NCBI RefSeq assembly: GCF_008369295.1
Contig: NZ_VOBG01000001.1
Coordinates: forward strand, 1 to 64,000
Origin: Pseudomonas sp. ANT_H4
GTDB lineage: Bacteria; Pseudomonadota; Gammaproteobacteria; Pseudomonadales; Pseudomonadaceae
Length of the DNA stretch: 64,000 nt
Direction: 5' to 3'
The position numbers were made by a program, and so were the translations under genes. The notes beneath the pieces were generated by a model that did not search any database, was not told the origin of the DNA, and worked only from the letters and a program-made list of their open reading frames with translations. This document shows, one piece after another, positions 16,766 through 25,553 of this stretch. Each line of letters starts with the position of its first letter. Within the stretch, counting starts at the first letter, position 1.

Positions 16766-17560
16766 ATGCGTGTCGCCCTGTATCAATGCCCGCCGCTGCC
16801 ACTGGACGTCGCCGGCAATCTCAAGCGCCTGCATCAAGTGGCGCTGGAAGCCACGGGCGCTGACCTGCTGGTACTGCCGGAAATGTTTCTCAGCGGCTAC
16901 AACATCGGTGTCGAAGCGGTAGGTGCCCTGGCCGAATCCCAGGATGGCGAATCGGCACAAGCCATCGCCAACCTGGCGAAAATCTGTGGCCTGGCGATTC
17001 TCTACGGCTACCCGGAACGGGCTGACGACGGGCAGATCTACAACGCTGTGCAGTTGATTGACGCCAACGGCCAGCGCCTGTGCAATTACCGCAAGACCCA
17101 CCTGTTCGGTGACCTCGACCACTCGATGTTCAGCGCCGGGGACGATGACTTTCCCATCGTGGAGTTGAACGGCTGGAAGCTGGGTTTCCTGATTTGCTAC
17201 GACCTGGAGTTCCCGGAAAACGCACGACGCCTGGCCCTCGCCGGTGCCGAGCTGATTCTGGTGCCCACCGCCAACATGGTGCCCTACGACTTCATCGCCG
17301 ACGTCACCGTGCGCGCTCGCGCCTTTGAAAACCAATGTTACGTGGCTTACGCCAATTACTGCGGGCATGAGGAAGACATTCACTACTGCGGGCAAAGCAG
17401 CATCGCCGCACCGGACGGCCAGCGAGTGGCCCAGGCTGGCCTCGACGAAGCCTTGATCGTCGGCACGCTGGACCGGCAGTTGATGCGGGATTCGCAAGCG
17501 GCCAATCGCTACCTGCTGGATCGGCGCCCCGAGCTTTACAGCACGCTGAACAAGCGCTGA
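16766..17560 (+). CDS. davA: 5-aminovaleramide amidase (nitrilase superfamily)
   Basis: 264 residues from the ATG after GAGGAGCACC. The nitrilase triad is visible: E39 (LLVLPEMFLSGYN), K110 (NYRKTHLFG) and C144 (GFLICYDLEFPE), with VRARAFENQ near the active-site entrance. It hydrolyses 5-aminovaleramide to 5-aminovalerate and ammonia, directly using the DavB product. It lies 11 bp after davB, in one transcript. A longer upstream frame is not needed and would overlap davB. The stop lies 23 bp before the hairpin that precedes pqqF. Confidence 0.92.
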   Translation: MRVALYQCPPLPLDVAGNLKRLHQVALEATGADLLVLPEMFLSGYNIGVEAVGALAESQDGESAQAIANLAKICGLAILYGYPERADDGQIYNAVQLIDANGQRLCNYRKTHLFGDLDHSMFSAGDDDFPIVELNGWKLGFLICYDLEFPENARRLALAGAELILVPTANMVPYDFIADVTVRARAFENQCYVAYANYCGHEEDIHYCGQSSIAAPDGQRVAQAGLDEALIVGTLDRQLMRDSQAANRYLLDRRPELYSTLNKR

Positions 17561-17583
17561 CCCACCAGCTTTACGCTAGCATA

Positions 17584-17609
17584 AGCACTTCCTACGTTTC
17601 GGAAGTGCT
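17584..17609 (+). promoter_or_regulatory. Hairpin covering the pqqF ribosome-binding site
   Basis: AGCACTTCC at 17584-17592 pairs perfectly with GGAAGTGCT at 17601-17609, one base before the pqqF ATG at 17611. The only plausible Shine-Dalgarno (GGAAG) is in the 3' arm. The hairpin lacks a T-tract, so it is more likely a translational control element than a terminator for davA. Confidence 0.55.
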
Positions 17610-17610
17610 C

Positions 17611-20022
17611 ATGCCTGCGCCGACCCACCCTCATTACCTTCAACTGAGCCTGGCCAATGGCTTGCGGGTTTCCCTGCGTCATGCGCCGCGTTTAAAGCGC
17701 TGTGCGGCGGCCCTGCGGGTTGCTGCCGGCAGTCATGACGTGCCTTTAGCCTGGCCGGGGCTGGCGCATTTTCTTGAGCACCTGTTGTTTCTCGGTACCC
17801 AGCGATTTCCCGCAAACGAAGGGCTGATGACCTACGTGCAACGCCACGGCGGCCAGCTCAACGCAAGTACCCGTGAGCGCACTACCGACTTTTTCTTTGA
17901 AGTGCCTGCGCAGGCCTTCGCCGATGCGCTGGAGCGCCTTGGCGATATGCTGGCTCATCCGCGCCTGGCCATGGACGACCAACGACGCGAGCGTGAAGTG
18001 CTGCATGCGGAGTTCATCGCTTGGTCTCGGGATGCCACGTCGCAGCAGCAACTGACCTTGCTGGGCGGCATTGCAACGGATCATCCGTTGCGGGCCTTCC
18101 ATGCGGGTAATCGCTATAGCTTGCCGGTACCGCGTGAGGGTTTTCAGCAGGCGCTGCATGAATTCTACGAAAGCTTTTATCAGGCCGGACAAATGACCTT
18201 AAGCCTCGCCGGGCCGCAGTCGCTGGCCGAACTGCAAGCGCTGGCGCAGGGGTTCAGCACCCAACTCAAACCAGGATTGGCGCTACCACAAAGTGCGCCA
18301 CCGGCATTGATGGCAGGCCATGAGCGCACCTATCTACACCCAGCCAATGACCATCTGCATCAGGTCATTGCTTGCGAAGGGCCCCGCGAAGCGTTGGACT
18401 TCCTCTGCACCTGGCTAAACGCCCCGGCCCCGGGTGGACTGCTCGCCGAACTCCAGGCGCGGCAATTGATCACCGCCCTGCACGCCGCCCCGTTGTATCA
18501 GTTCAACGGGCAGGCGCTGCTGGATATCGACTTCACCCTGGGTGCCGAAGGGGCGCAACAGACGGGACAAATTGAGGAAGTGCTCCGGGACTGGCTGAGC
18601 TTTTTCGCCCGCAGTGACTGGTCGCTGTTGCACGAAGAATACGCTTTGCTAATCGCCCGGCAACAGCAAATCAGTGGTGCCCTGGCGCTAGCCCGCCAAG
18701 ACAGCGAAGGCCTGGAACCGGGCCTGTCCAAACAAAGCGCCGTTGCACTCAAGTCGCTGCTGGACTCACTGCAACTGGAGCCCAGCCGACACGCCTGGCT
18801 GCTCCCGCCGAGCAACCCGTTCCTGCGCCCGGTGGCCAAAGCTGAACAGCCGGGACTGATTCGTGGCCAAACCAGCGCCCATCGTGGCTTGCGCACCTTT
18901 GCCCAGGATCGCTCACGGGGTCGGCGGGATCTGTCGGCACTGGCTTTCAGCCAGGCCTTGGCGGACGACAGCAGCGAGGGCGCTCTTTACCTGCGCTGGC
19001 GCCTGGATTCACCGCTGCGTGCCAGCCTTTTCCCACGCATGGAAAGCAGTCTGCTCTCGGTACGGGAGAACGCCCGCCAGGCCGGTGTCGAAGTGACCTT
19101 CGAGGCAGTGGGCAATGACTGGCTACTGAAGCTGATCGGTCTTCACGAGCCGATGCCAGCGGTGCTGGAACAGCTGTCGCGGGTTCTGACACAGCCCGAT
19201 GAGCGTGCCTGGCAAATGACACTGCACACCCCGGCCCCCTTGATAGCGATCAGGCAGTTGCTCAAGGTGTTTACCCATTCAGCAGCAGCATCGCTTCCTG
19301 TGAGCCTCTCAGACCTGCAAAGCCTATGGTCAACCGCCACCTGGGATGGCCTCGGCACCGGCATTCCCGAAGCCTGCCAGATAGCGATCAAAAGTGTGGC
19401 CGGCCGCCTGCCAGGACAGCCCGCAAGCATTGCCCAGCAAGCCGAATCGATCGCCGGCCAGTACTGCTGGCAGACAGTCGCTACCGACTCCAGCGAAGCC
19501 GCCTTGCTGCTGTTCTGCCCGACACCCACGCAATCCCTGGCCGATGAAGCCAACTGGCGCCTGCTGGCGTACTTGGCGCAGGCACCGTTCTATCAGCGCC
19601 TGCGGGTCGAACTGCAACTGGGCTACGCGGTATTCAGCGGCATCCGACAAATCAACGGACAAACCGGTCTGTTATTTGGCGTGCAATCACCCAGCGTTTG
19701 CGTGAAAGAAATACTCGACCATATCCAGACGTTTCTAACGCAACTGCCCACCTGGATCGATGCAAGTGATGATCTGCCCCAGCTCCTCGCGAGCCAATTT
19801 TCCCCGCAAGCATTGCCCACAGCCCAGGCGGGCGAACTACTCTGGCAAGCTCACTTGGCAGGCCATCCGTCGGATTACCTGAAACAATTGCACGCTTGCA
19901 TCCAGACGCGAACGAAACAGGATCTGTTGGACGCTGCCCGACAACTGAATCAGGCCACAGGTGGCTGGCACTGCCTGGCCAGCAGGCCCGGCCCCGGCGA
20001 GCCCTGGCAGCCAACGCAATGA
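17611..20022 (+). CDS. pqqF: PqqF, M16-family zinc metalloprotease
   Basis: 803 residues. The inverted zinc motif HxxEH is at H53-F-L-E56-H57 (LAHFLEHLLFLGT), and the third ligand region follows (RREREVLHAEF). The long insulysin-like layout with an active N-terminal half and a degenerate C-terminal half is normal for PqqF. It is thought to cut the PqqA precursor, with or without a partner such as PqqG, during pyrroloquinoline quinone synthesis in the cytosol. It is the first gene of pqqFABCDE, the order typical of P. fluorescens. ATG 17611 is chosen over a GTG two codons upstream. Confidence 0.92.
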   Translation: MPAPTHPHYLQLSLANGLRVSLRHAPRLKRCAAALRVAAGSHDVPLAWPGLAHFLEHLLFLGTQRFPANEGLMTYVQRHGGQLNASTRERTTDFFFEVPAQAFADALERLGDMLAHPRLAMDDQRREREVLHAEFIAWSRDATSQQQLTLLGGIATDHPLRAFHAGNRYSLPVPREGFQQALHEFYESFYQAGQMTLSLAGPQSLAELQALAQGFSTQLKPGLALPQSAPPALMAGHERTYLHPANDHLHQVIACEGPREALDFLCTWLNAPAPGGLLAELQARQLITALHAAPLYQFNGQALLDIDFTLGAEGAQQTGQIEEVLRDWLSFFARSDWSLLHEEYALLIARQQQISGALALARQDSEGLEPGLSKQSAVALKSLLDSLQLEPSRHAWLLPPSNPFLRPVAKAEQPGLIRGQTSAHRGLRTFAQDRSRGRRDLSALAFSQALADDSSEGALYLRWRLDSPLRASLFPRMESSLLSVRENARQAGVEVTFEAVGNDWLLKLIGLHEPMPAVLEQLSRVLTQPDERAWQMTLHTPAPLIAIRQLLKVFTHSAAASLPVSLSDLQSLWSTATWDGLGTGIPEACQIAIKSVAGRLPGQPASIAQQAESIAGQYCWQTVATDSSEAALLLFCPTPTQSLADEANWRLLAYLAQAPFYQRLRVELQLGYAVFSGIRQINGQTGLLFGVQSPSVCVKEILDHIQTFLTQLPTWIDASDDLPQLLASQFSPQALPTAQAGELLWQAHLAGHPSDYLKQLHACIQTRTKQDLLDAARQLNQATGGWHCLASRPGPGEPWQPTQ

Positions 20023-20182
20023 TCATTACCAACCCTGCAATGAGCTTTCTCCGGCAAACCGGGGCGAGGTCGATGAAAAATTGAGTAACATAGCCACCTA
20101 AGCATCTGAACATCTCCGCCTGGAGGTGGACTATATGTATAACTTAGTAGTAATCGTCCCATCCATTCGTAGGAGTATGAAC

Positions 20183-20257
20183 ATGACTTGGTCCAAACCT
20201 GCTTACACTGATCTGCGTATCGGCTTTGAAGTCACCATGTACTTCGCAAGCCGTTAA
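20183..20257 (+). CDS. pqqA: PqqA, precursor peptide of PQQ
   Basis: 24 residues, with AGGAG seven bases before the ATG. The substrate residues are in place: Glu16 and Tyr20 in the motif EVTMY, whose carbon-carbon crosslinking by PqqE starts PQQ formation. Length and sequence ([15 protein letters not shown] at the N-terminus) are those of Pseudomonas PqqA. The same frame is open upstream to an ATG at 20135 with its own strong GGAGGTGG, which would add 16 residues. The short form is the conserved one. A terminator-like hairpin follows, so pqqA is probably made in excess of the enzymes. Confidence 0.93.
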   Translation: MTWSKPAYTDLRIGFEVTMYFASR

Positions 20258-20276
20258 TACCTTTGTATCGCAGCGC

Positions 20277-20309
20277 AACGCCTCGGTTCGCCGGGGCGTT
20301 TTTATTTTT
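20277..20309 (+). terminator. Attenuating terminator between pqqA and pqqB
   Basis: AACGCCTCGG-TTCG-CCGGGGCGTT stem with a stable UUCG tetraloop followed by TTTATTTTT. It lies 19 bp after pqqA and 24 bp before pqqB, so partial termination here would give more PqqA than PqqBCDE. Confidence 0.8.
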
Positions 20310-20332
20310 GAGTCTTGTGTGATGGAGCGGCC

Positions 20333-21244
20333 ATGTTTGTCCAGATTCTAGGTTCCGCCGCTGGCGGTGGTTTCCCGCAGTGGAATTGCAACTGCGTGAA
20401 CTGCGTGGGCTTTCGTGATGGCAGCCTGCGGGCCCAGGCGCGCACGCAATCGTCCATCGCGATTTCCGATGACGGTGTGAACTGGGTGCTGTGCAACGCC
20501 TCGCCGGACATCCGCGCCCAGCTGCAGGGCTTTGCCCCGATGCAGCCCGGCCGCGCCCTGCGGGATACCGGCATCAGCGCGATCATCCTGATGGACAGCC
20601 AGATCGACCACACCACCGGCCTGCTCAGCCTGCGGGAAGGTTGCCCGCATCAGGTCTGGTGCACCGATATGGTCCATGAGGACCTGAGCACCGGTTTCCC
20701 ACTGTTCACCATGCTGACCCACTGGAACGGTGGCCTTAACTGGAACCGTATCGAACTGGACGCCAGCTTTACGATCCCCGCCTGCCCCAACCTGCGCTTC
20801 ACCCCACTGCCGCTGCGCAGCGCTGCGCCACCCTATTCGCCCCATCGTTTCGACCCGCACCCTGGTGACAACATCGGCTTGATCGTCGAAGACCTGCGCA
20901 CGGGCGGCAAGCTGTTCTATGCGCCCGGCCTGGGCAAAGTAGATGCGCCGCTGCTGGAGATCATGGCCGCCAGCGACTGCCTGCTGGTAGACGGCACGAT
21001 GTGGGATGACGACGAAATGCAGCGACGTGGCGTTGGCACGCGCACCGGCCGCGAGATGGGCCACCTGGCGCAGAACGGACCCGGCGGCATGCTGCAAGTG
21101 CTGGAGCACTTGCCCAAGCAGCGCAAAGTACTTATCCACATCAACAACACCAACCCGATTCTTGATGAAGATTCGCCTGAGCGGGCCGAGTTGGTAAGGC
21201 GCAATGTCGAAGTGGCTTACGACGGCATGAGCATTGAATTGTAG
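20333..21244 (+). CDS. pqqB: PqqB, metallo-beta-lactamase-fold PQQ biosynthesis protein
   Basis: 303 residues from the ATG after TGGAGCGG, the standard length. The N-terminal [17 protein letters not shown] and the histidine-containing block [13 protein letters not shown] are typical of PqqB. It has the metallo-beta-lactamase fold with altered metal ligands. It is reported to hydroxylate a tyrosine-type intermediate of PQQ synthesis, although older work proposed export. It is followed closely by pqqC (10 bp). Confidence 0.93.
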   Translation: MFVQILGSAAGGGFPQWNCNCVNCVGFRDGSLRAQARTQSSIAISDDGVNWVLCNASPDIRAQLQGFAPMQPGRALRDTGISAIILMDSQIDHTTGLLSLREGCPHQVWCTDMVHEDLSTGFPLFTMLTHWNGGLNWNRIELDASFTIPACPNLRFTPLPLRSAAPPYSPHRFDPHPGDNIGLIVEDLRTGGKLFYAPGLGKVDAPLLEIMAASDCLLVDGTMWDDDEMQRRGVGTRTGREMGHLAQNGPGGMLQVLEHLPKQRKVLIHINNTNPILDEDSPERAELVRRNVEVAYDGMSIEL

Positions 21245-21254
21245 GAGCGACCCA

Positions 21255-22007
21255 ATGACCAACACACCGCTAACCACCGCCGAGTTTGAACAGGCCCTGC
21301 GGGCCAAGGGCGCCTTCTACCACATCTACCACCCCTACCACGTGGCGATGTACGAAGGCCGGGCCACCCGCGAGCAGATCCAGGGCTGGGTCGCCAATCG
21401 CTTCTATTATCAGGTCAACATTCCCCTCAAGGACGCCGCGATCCTGGCCAATTGCCCGGACCGGGAAATCCGCCGCGAATGGATTCAGCGCCTGCTGGAC
21501 CACGACGGCGCCCCCGGCGAAGATGGCGGCATCGAAGCCTGGCTGCGCCTGGGCCAGGCTGTTGGCGTGGACCCGGACCAACTGCGCTCCCAGGAACTGG
21601 TGCTGCCCGGCGTGCGTTTTGCCGTCGACGCCTACGTCAACTTCGCCCGCCGTGCCAGTTGGCAGGAAGCCGCCAGCAGTTCTCTGACCGAGCTGTTCGC
21701 CCCGCAAATCCACCAGTCGCGCCTCGACAGCTGGCCTCAGCATTACCCGTGGATCGACCCTGCCGGCTACGAGTATTTCCGCACGCGTTTGGGCCAGGCC
21801 CGGCGTGATGTCGAGCACGGTTTGGCCATCACCTTGCAGCACTACACCACCCGCGACGGCCAGGAGCGCATGCTGGAAATTCTCCAGTTCAAACTGGACA
21901 TCCTTTGGAGCATGCTCGATGCCATGAGCATGGCCTATGAACTGAACCGTGCGCCTTATCACAGCGTGACCGAGCAACGGGTCTGGCATAAGGGAATCGC
22001 ACTATGA
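21255..22007 (+). CDS. pqqC: PqqC, pyrroloquinoline-quinone synthase
   Basis: 250 residues, the usual size, ATG behind GTAGGAGCG. All-helical protein of the haem-oxygenase-like fold. [36 protein letters not shown] and [14 protein letters not shown] are the conserved blocks. It catalyses the last step, the eight-electron oxidation and ring closure that yields PQQ, without a metal or cofactor. Its stop overlaps the pqqD start (ATGA), so the two are translationally coupled. Confidence 0.94.
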   Translation: MTNTPLTTAEFEQALRAKGAFYHIYHPYHVAMYEGRATREQIQGWVANRFYYQVNIPLKDAAILANCPDREIRREWIQRLLDHDGAPGEDGGIEAWLRLGQAVGVDPDQLRSQELVLPGVRFAVDAYVNFARRASWQEAASSSLTELFAPQIHQSRLDSWPQHYPWIDPAGYEYFRTRLGQARRDVEHGLAITLQHYTTRDGQERMLEILQFKLDILWSMLDAMSMAYELNRAPYHSVTEQRVWHKGIAL

Positions 22008-22279
22008 GTTTCGACCTCAGCAAAAAACCGGCATGGCGTACCGGTTACCGCTTCCAGTACGAACCGGCGCAAAAGGGCCATGTGCTGCTGTACCCCGAAG
22101 GCATGATCAAGCTCAATGACAGCGCTGCGCTGATCGGCGGTTTGATCGACGGTGAGCGGGATGTGGCCGCGATCATCAAGGCGCTGGACGCTCAGTTTCC
22201 CGGCGTGCCCGAACTCGCTGAAGACATCGAACAATTCATGGAGGTCGCCCGTGCAGAGCACTGGATCGAACTTGCCTGA
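22004..22279 (+). CDS. pqqD: PqqD, RiPP recognition element / PqqA chaperone
   Basis: 91 residues, ATG overlapping the pqqC stop. The small winged-helix fold of PqqD is recognisable from [20 protein letters not shown] and the helix containing [19 protein letters not shown]. It binds the PqqA peptide and presents it to PqqE. The pqqE GTG start lies inside its last 10 codons, consistent with the close partnership of the two proteins. Confidence 0.93.
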   Translation: MSFDLSKKPAWRTGYRFQYEPAQKGHVLLYPEGMIKLNDSAALIGGLIDGERDVAAIIKALDAQFPGVPELAEDIEQFMEVARAEHWIELA

Positions 22280-23411
22280 TCTGCCGCCCAAGCCTGAGAT
22301 CGGTTTGCCACTCTGGCTGCTGGCCGAGCTGACTTATCGCTGCCCGCTGCAATGCCCGTACTGCTCCAATCCGCTTGATTTCGCCGAGCAGGGCAAGGAG
22401 CTGAGCACCGAACAGTGGATCAAGGTGTTTCGCGAAGCCCGAGAAATGGGCGCCGCACAACTGGGGTTTTCCGGCGGTGAGCCTCTGGTGCGCCAGGACC
22501 TTGCCGAACTAATCAGCGAGGCGCGCAAACTGGGGTTCTACACCAACCTCATCACCTCCGGCATCGGCCTGACCGAGCAGAAGATCAGCGACTTCAAGAA
22601 AGCCGGACTGGACCATATCCAGATCAGCTTCCAGGCCAGCGATGAACAGGTGAACAACCTGCTGGCCGGCTCAAAAAAGGCCTTTGCGCAAAAGCTGGAA
22701 ATGGCCCGTGCAGTGAAAGCCCATGGCTACCCGATGGTGCTGAACTTCGTCACCCATCGCCACAACATCGACAAGATCGACCGCATCATCGAGCTTTGCA
22801 TCGCTTTGGAAGCCGACTTTGTCGAGCTTGCCACTTGCCAGTTTTATGGCTGGGCCCAACTCAATCGCGTCGGGCTGTTACCGACCCAGGAGCAACTGAC
22901 GCGCGCCGAGCGCATCACCAACGAATACCGTGCCAAGCTGGAAGCCGAAGGGCATCCGTGCAAGCTGATCTTCGTTACTCCGGATTATTACGAGGAACGG
23001 CCAAAGGCTTGTATGAACGGCTGGGGCAGTATTTTTCTGACGGTGACACCGGACGGAACCGCCTTGCCTTGCCATGGCGCCCGGCAGATGCCAGTACAGT
23101 TTCCCAACGTGCGCGACCACAGCATGCAGCACATCTGGTACGACTCGTTCGGCTTCAACCGCTTTCGCGGCTATGACTGGATGCCCGAGCCGTGCCGATC
23201 ATGCGACGAGAAGGAAAAGGACTTCGGTGGCTGTCGCTGCCAGGCGTTCATGCTGACGGGGGATGCAAGCAACGCCGACCCGGTGTGCAGCAAGTCCGAG
23301 CACCACGGCATGATCCTTCAGGCCCGCGAGGAAGCCGAACACGCCACCCAGACGATCGAACAATTGGCCTTTCGCAATGAGCGAAACTCACGGCTGATTG
23401 CGAAAGGCTGA
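22251..23411 (+). CDS. pqqE: PqqE, radical SAM PqqA crosslinking enzyme
   Basis: 386 residues from a GTG at 22251 with GGAGG eight bases upstream, overlapping pqqD by 29 bp. The radical SAM cluster is C31-PLQ-C35-PY-C38, with GFSGGEPL for SAM binding. The C-terminal SPASM cysteines are visible in [33 protein letters not shown] and PVCSKS. It forms the Glu-Tyr carbon bond in PqqA, in complex with PqqD. It is the last gene of the cluster here: pqqG or dipeptidase genes are not adjacent. Confidence 0.94.
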   Translation: MQSTGSNLPDLPPKPEIGLPLWLLAELTYRCPLQCPYCSNPLDFAEQGKELSTEQWIKVFREAREMGAAQLGFSGGEPLVRQDLAELISEARKLGFYTNLITSGIGLTEQKISDFKKAGLDHIQISFQASDEQVNNLLAGSKKAFAQKLEMARAVKAHGYPMVLNFVTHRHNIDKIDRIIELCIALEADFVELATCQFYGWAQLNRVGLLPTQEQLTRAERITNEYRAKLEAEGHPCKLIFVTPDYYEERPKACMNGWGSIFLTVTPDGTALPCHGARQMPVQFPNVRDHSMQHIWYDSFGFNRFRGYDWMPEPCRSCDEKEKDFGGCRCQAFMLTGDASNADPVCSKSEHHGMILQAREEAEHATQTIEQLAFRNERNSRLIAKG

Positions 23412-23419
23412 GTGAGGCT

Positions 23420-23578
23420 TCAGCGTTTGGCGATGATGTACACCGCATGCACGATGCCCGGGATGTAGCCGCATAAGGTCAGCAGGATATTCAGCCAGAA
23501 CGCGCCAGCGAAACCCACTTGCAGGAACACACCCAGTGGTGGCAACAGAATGGCAATGATGATACGAATAATGTCCAT
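23420..23578 (-). CDS. YqaE/Pmp3-family small membrane protein
   Basis: 52 residues, ATG at 23578 after CCGGAGTTGAG. Two hydrophobic segments (IIRIIIAILLPPLGVFLQV and FWLNILLTLCGYIPGIVHAVY) with the LLPPLGVF and LCGYIPGI signatures of the UPF0057/Pmp3 family. These plasma-membrane proteolipids are linked to stress tolerance and membrane potential. Transcribed convergently with pqqE, 8 bp from its stop, and functionally unrelated to PQQ as far as the sequence shows. Confidence 0.85.
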   Translation of the reverse strand: MDIIRIIIAILLPPLGVFLQVGFAGAFWLNILLTLCGYIPGIVHAVYIIAKR

Positions 23579-23714
23579 GGGCTCAACTCCGGAAAATCGG
23601 CTCGTGTGAGCCGTACAGCTAATCGACCCTGGGCGTTCGTGAGGGTTCAGTGGGGGCCGGCACTGAACCATCTCCCTCAGGCTCCTCTCACGCCAAAATT
23701 TCCAGTCCATGCTT

Positions 23715-23966
23715 TTACACAATACTCAGCAACTTGAGCGCCATACCGCTGGGCTGCTTCTCACCAGACTCCCACTGTTTGACGGTGGAGGCGCTGGTGT
23801 TCAAGTAACGGGCAAACACCGGTTGGCTGACATGGCTGCACTCGCGGATCGGCTTGATTTGCTCAGCCGGGATTTGCGCCGGGACAGGTGCAAGACATGC
23901 CTCATCAAATTGACGAAGCGTGGTCTTGCTGATGGCACCTAGTGGTATAGAAATTAAAACATCCAT
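23715..23966 (-). CDS. Orphan HTH antitoxin-like protein (NadS/HigA type)
   Basis: 83 residues. ISKTTLRQFDEACL and the helix-turn-helix VSQPVFARYLNTSASTVKQWESGEKQPSG are the pattern of NadS-type antitoxins and their Xre-like relatives. In complete loci a RelE/HigB-like toxin precedes this gene on the same strand. Here the upstream 90 bp hold only a terminator, so the toxin gene is missing. The C-terminus ends at ALKLLSIV, a little shorter than I expect for the family. It is probably a leftover of a toxin-antitoxin locus or a free-standing regulator. Confidence 0.65.
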   Translation of the reverse strand: MDVLISIPLGAISKTTLRQFDEACLAPVPAQIPAEQIKPIRECSHVSQPVFARYLNTSASTVKQWESGEKQPSGMALKLLSIV

Positions 23967-23988
23967 CTATCAAATAAAATCGCGAGAC

Positions 23989-24026
23989 AAAAAAAAGCCC
24001 CCAGCCAAAAAAATCAGGCCGGAGGC
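23989..24026 (-). terminator. Terminator after the class III aminotransferase gene
   Basis: Imperfect stem between GCCCCCAGCC (23997-24006) and GGCCGGAGGC (24017-24026), followed on the minus strand by eight T (A-tract at 23989-23996). Correctly placed to stop the aminotransferase transcript. Confidence 0.6.
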
Positions 24027-24062
24027 GTCGCGTATACCGCGAGACGGTTCAGAAATTCTGGA

Positions 24063-25343
24063 TTACACGGCGATGCCCCTGCTGCATTGCAGTTGTGCGG
24101 TGCGCACGCGGGCGAAGGCGCGGGCCAGGCGCAGGAGCATTTCGTCGATGTTGCCCTGGCTGACGGTCAGCGCCGGGGTGAAGCGCAGGCAGTCGGATTG
24201 CGGGGCGTTGAGGATCAAGCCTTCGTACAGCGCAGCCTTTACCACGGCGTCTGCCGAATCATCCGACAAGCTCATCCCCCAGAGCAGGCCTTGGCCGCGC
24301 AGTTCTCCCTGGCCGTAGCGATGGGCCAGGCGAGCGAGGCCTTCGCCAAGGTAGTGGCCAGTTTCGCGCACGTGTTCAAGAAAGCCGCTGTCCAGCACGG
24401 TGTCGAGAACGGCGACCCCGGCTGCGGCCATCAGGGCGTTGCCGTGGTGGGTGCCTTCCAGTTCACCGATGTCGAAACAGCAGGCCTTGCCCCGGGCCAG
24501 TAAAGCAGCCAAAGGCACACCGCCGCCCAGGCCTTTGCCCAGGGTGATGATGTCGGCGCGTACGCCGTAGCGTTGTTCGGCGAGCAAGGTTCCGCAGCGG
24601 CCGATACCAGTCTGCACTTCGTCGAGAATCAGCAGTATCCCCAGTTCCCGGCATAGCCGCTCAACACCCTTGAGGTAATGTTCGGTCGCAGGGATAACGC
24701 CGGCCTCGCCCTGGATCGGCTCCAGCATGATCGCCACGGTTTGCGCATCTACCGCAGCATGCAGCGCTGGCAAATCGTTGAACGGTACGTGGCTGAAGCC
24801 GGGCAACTGCGGTTCGAAACGGTTTTCACGGGCGTCAGCCGACGCCGACATCGCGGCAAAACTGCGACCGTGGCAACCCTTGCTGGCCGTGATGATGCGG
24901 TAGGCTCCACCACGATGCAGCTGGCCCCATTTGCGCGCCAGCTTGATCGCCGCTTCGCAGGCTTCCGCGCCACTGTTGAGCAGATAGGCCTGGTCGCTGC
25001 CGGTGCTGTGGCACAGGCGATCTGCGATATTCAACTGGCCACGGTTATGCAGTCCGCTGCCAGGGTTGATCAGCGCCTGAGCCTGATCGGCCAGGGCGTG
25101 GACCAGCACCGAGGGGCTGTGGCCGAGGCTGTTGGCCGCGCCGCCCTGGGTGAAGTCCAAATAGGCGCGATCGTTGCTGTCCCACAGCCATGAACCCTGG
25201 CCACGAACGAACACCTGAGGCGGGCGGGCAACACTGGGCATCAGGCAATCGCTGGAAAGGTCATCGCGCAGCATCGGGGTGTTCGGGTCCAGTATCAGGT
25301 CATCAAGGCTAGGTGCAGGGCGACGCAGGTTAAACAGGTTCAT
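24063..25343 (-). CDS. Class III PLP aminotransferase (ArgD/acetylornithine-like)
   Basis: 426 residues. PLP-binding features: NSGAEACEAAIKLARKW, ASKGCHGRSFAAMS, ILDEVQTGIGRCGTL and the Schiff-base Lys in ITLGKGLGGGVPLAALL. HHGNALMAAAGVAVL is the phosphate-contact region. The sequence resembles acetylornithine/ornithine aminotransferases, with an N-terminal extension of about 30 residues. The amino donor cannot be decided from sequence. A divergent LysR gene lies 208 bp away and probably controls it. From memory, P. fluorescens PQQ clusters of some strains carry a class III aminotransferase nearby, so a link to the pqq genes is possible but unproven. Confidence 0.8.
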   Translation of the reverse strand: MNLFNLRRPAPSLDDLILDPNTPMLRDDLSSDCLMPSVARPPQVFVRGQGSWLWDSNDRAYLDFTQGGAANSLGHSPSVLVHALADQAQALINPGSGLHNRGQLNIADRLCHSTGSDQAYLLNSGAEACEAAIKLARKWGQLHRGGAYRIITASKGCHGRSFAAMSASADARENRFEPQLPGFSHVPFNDLPALHAAVDAQTVAIMLEPIQGEAGVIPATEHYLKGVERLCRELGILLILDEVQTGIGRCGTLLAEQRYGVRADIITLGKGLGGGVPLAALLARGKACCFDIGELEGTHHGNALMAAAGVAVLDTVLDSGFLEHVRETGHYLGEGLARLAHRYGQGELRGQGLLWGMSLSDDSADAVVKAALYEGLILNAPQSDCLRFTPALTVSQGNIDEMLLRLARAFARVRTAQLQCSRGIAV

Positions 25344-25538
25344 AAATGCAGCCTGCTGGCAACTGGACGTTGGTCTATACCACCCAACAAACTCCGTCCG
25401 ATGTTTTTTGCCTTGCCTATGTAAACAGCTTCGCCGTAAACGGTATTCATCGCGCGCTCTGGCCCTGTAAGCCCTGTTAATAGGCGTAGACTAGGCGCCT
25501 TGGGGGCAGACAGCCATTTCGATTTTCCAGCTTTTTCG

Positions 25539-25553
25539 ATAAGCATTACTTAT
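25539..25553. promoter_or_regulatory. LysR-box ATAAG-N5-CTTAT over the regulator start codon
   Basis: Perfect ATAAGCATTACTTAT dyad, a classical T-N11-A LysR box, whose right arm includes the first bases of the regulator's ATG at 25552. Binding there would block the gene's own expression, so autorepression is likely. Confidence 0.5.
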
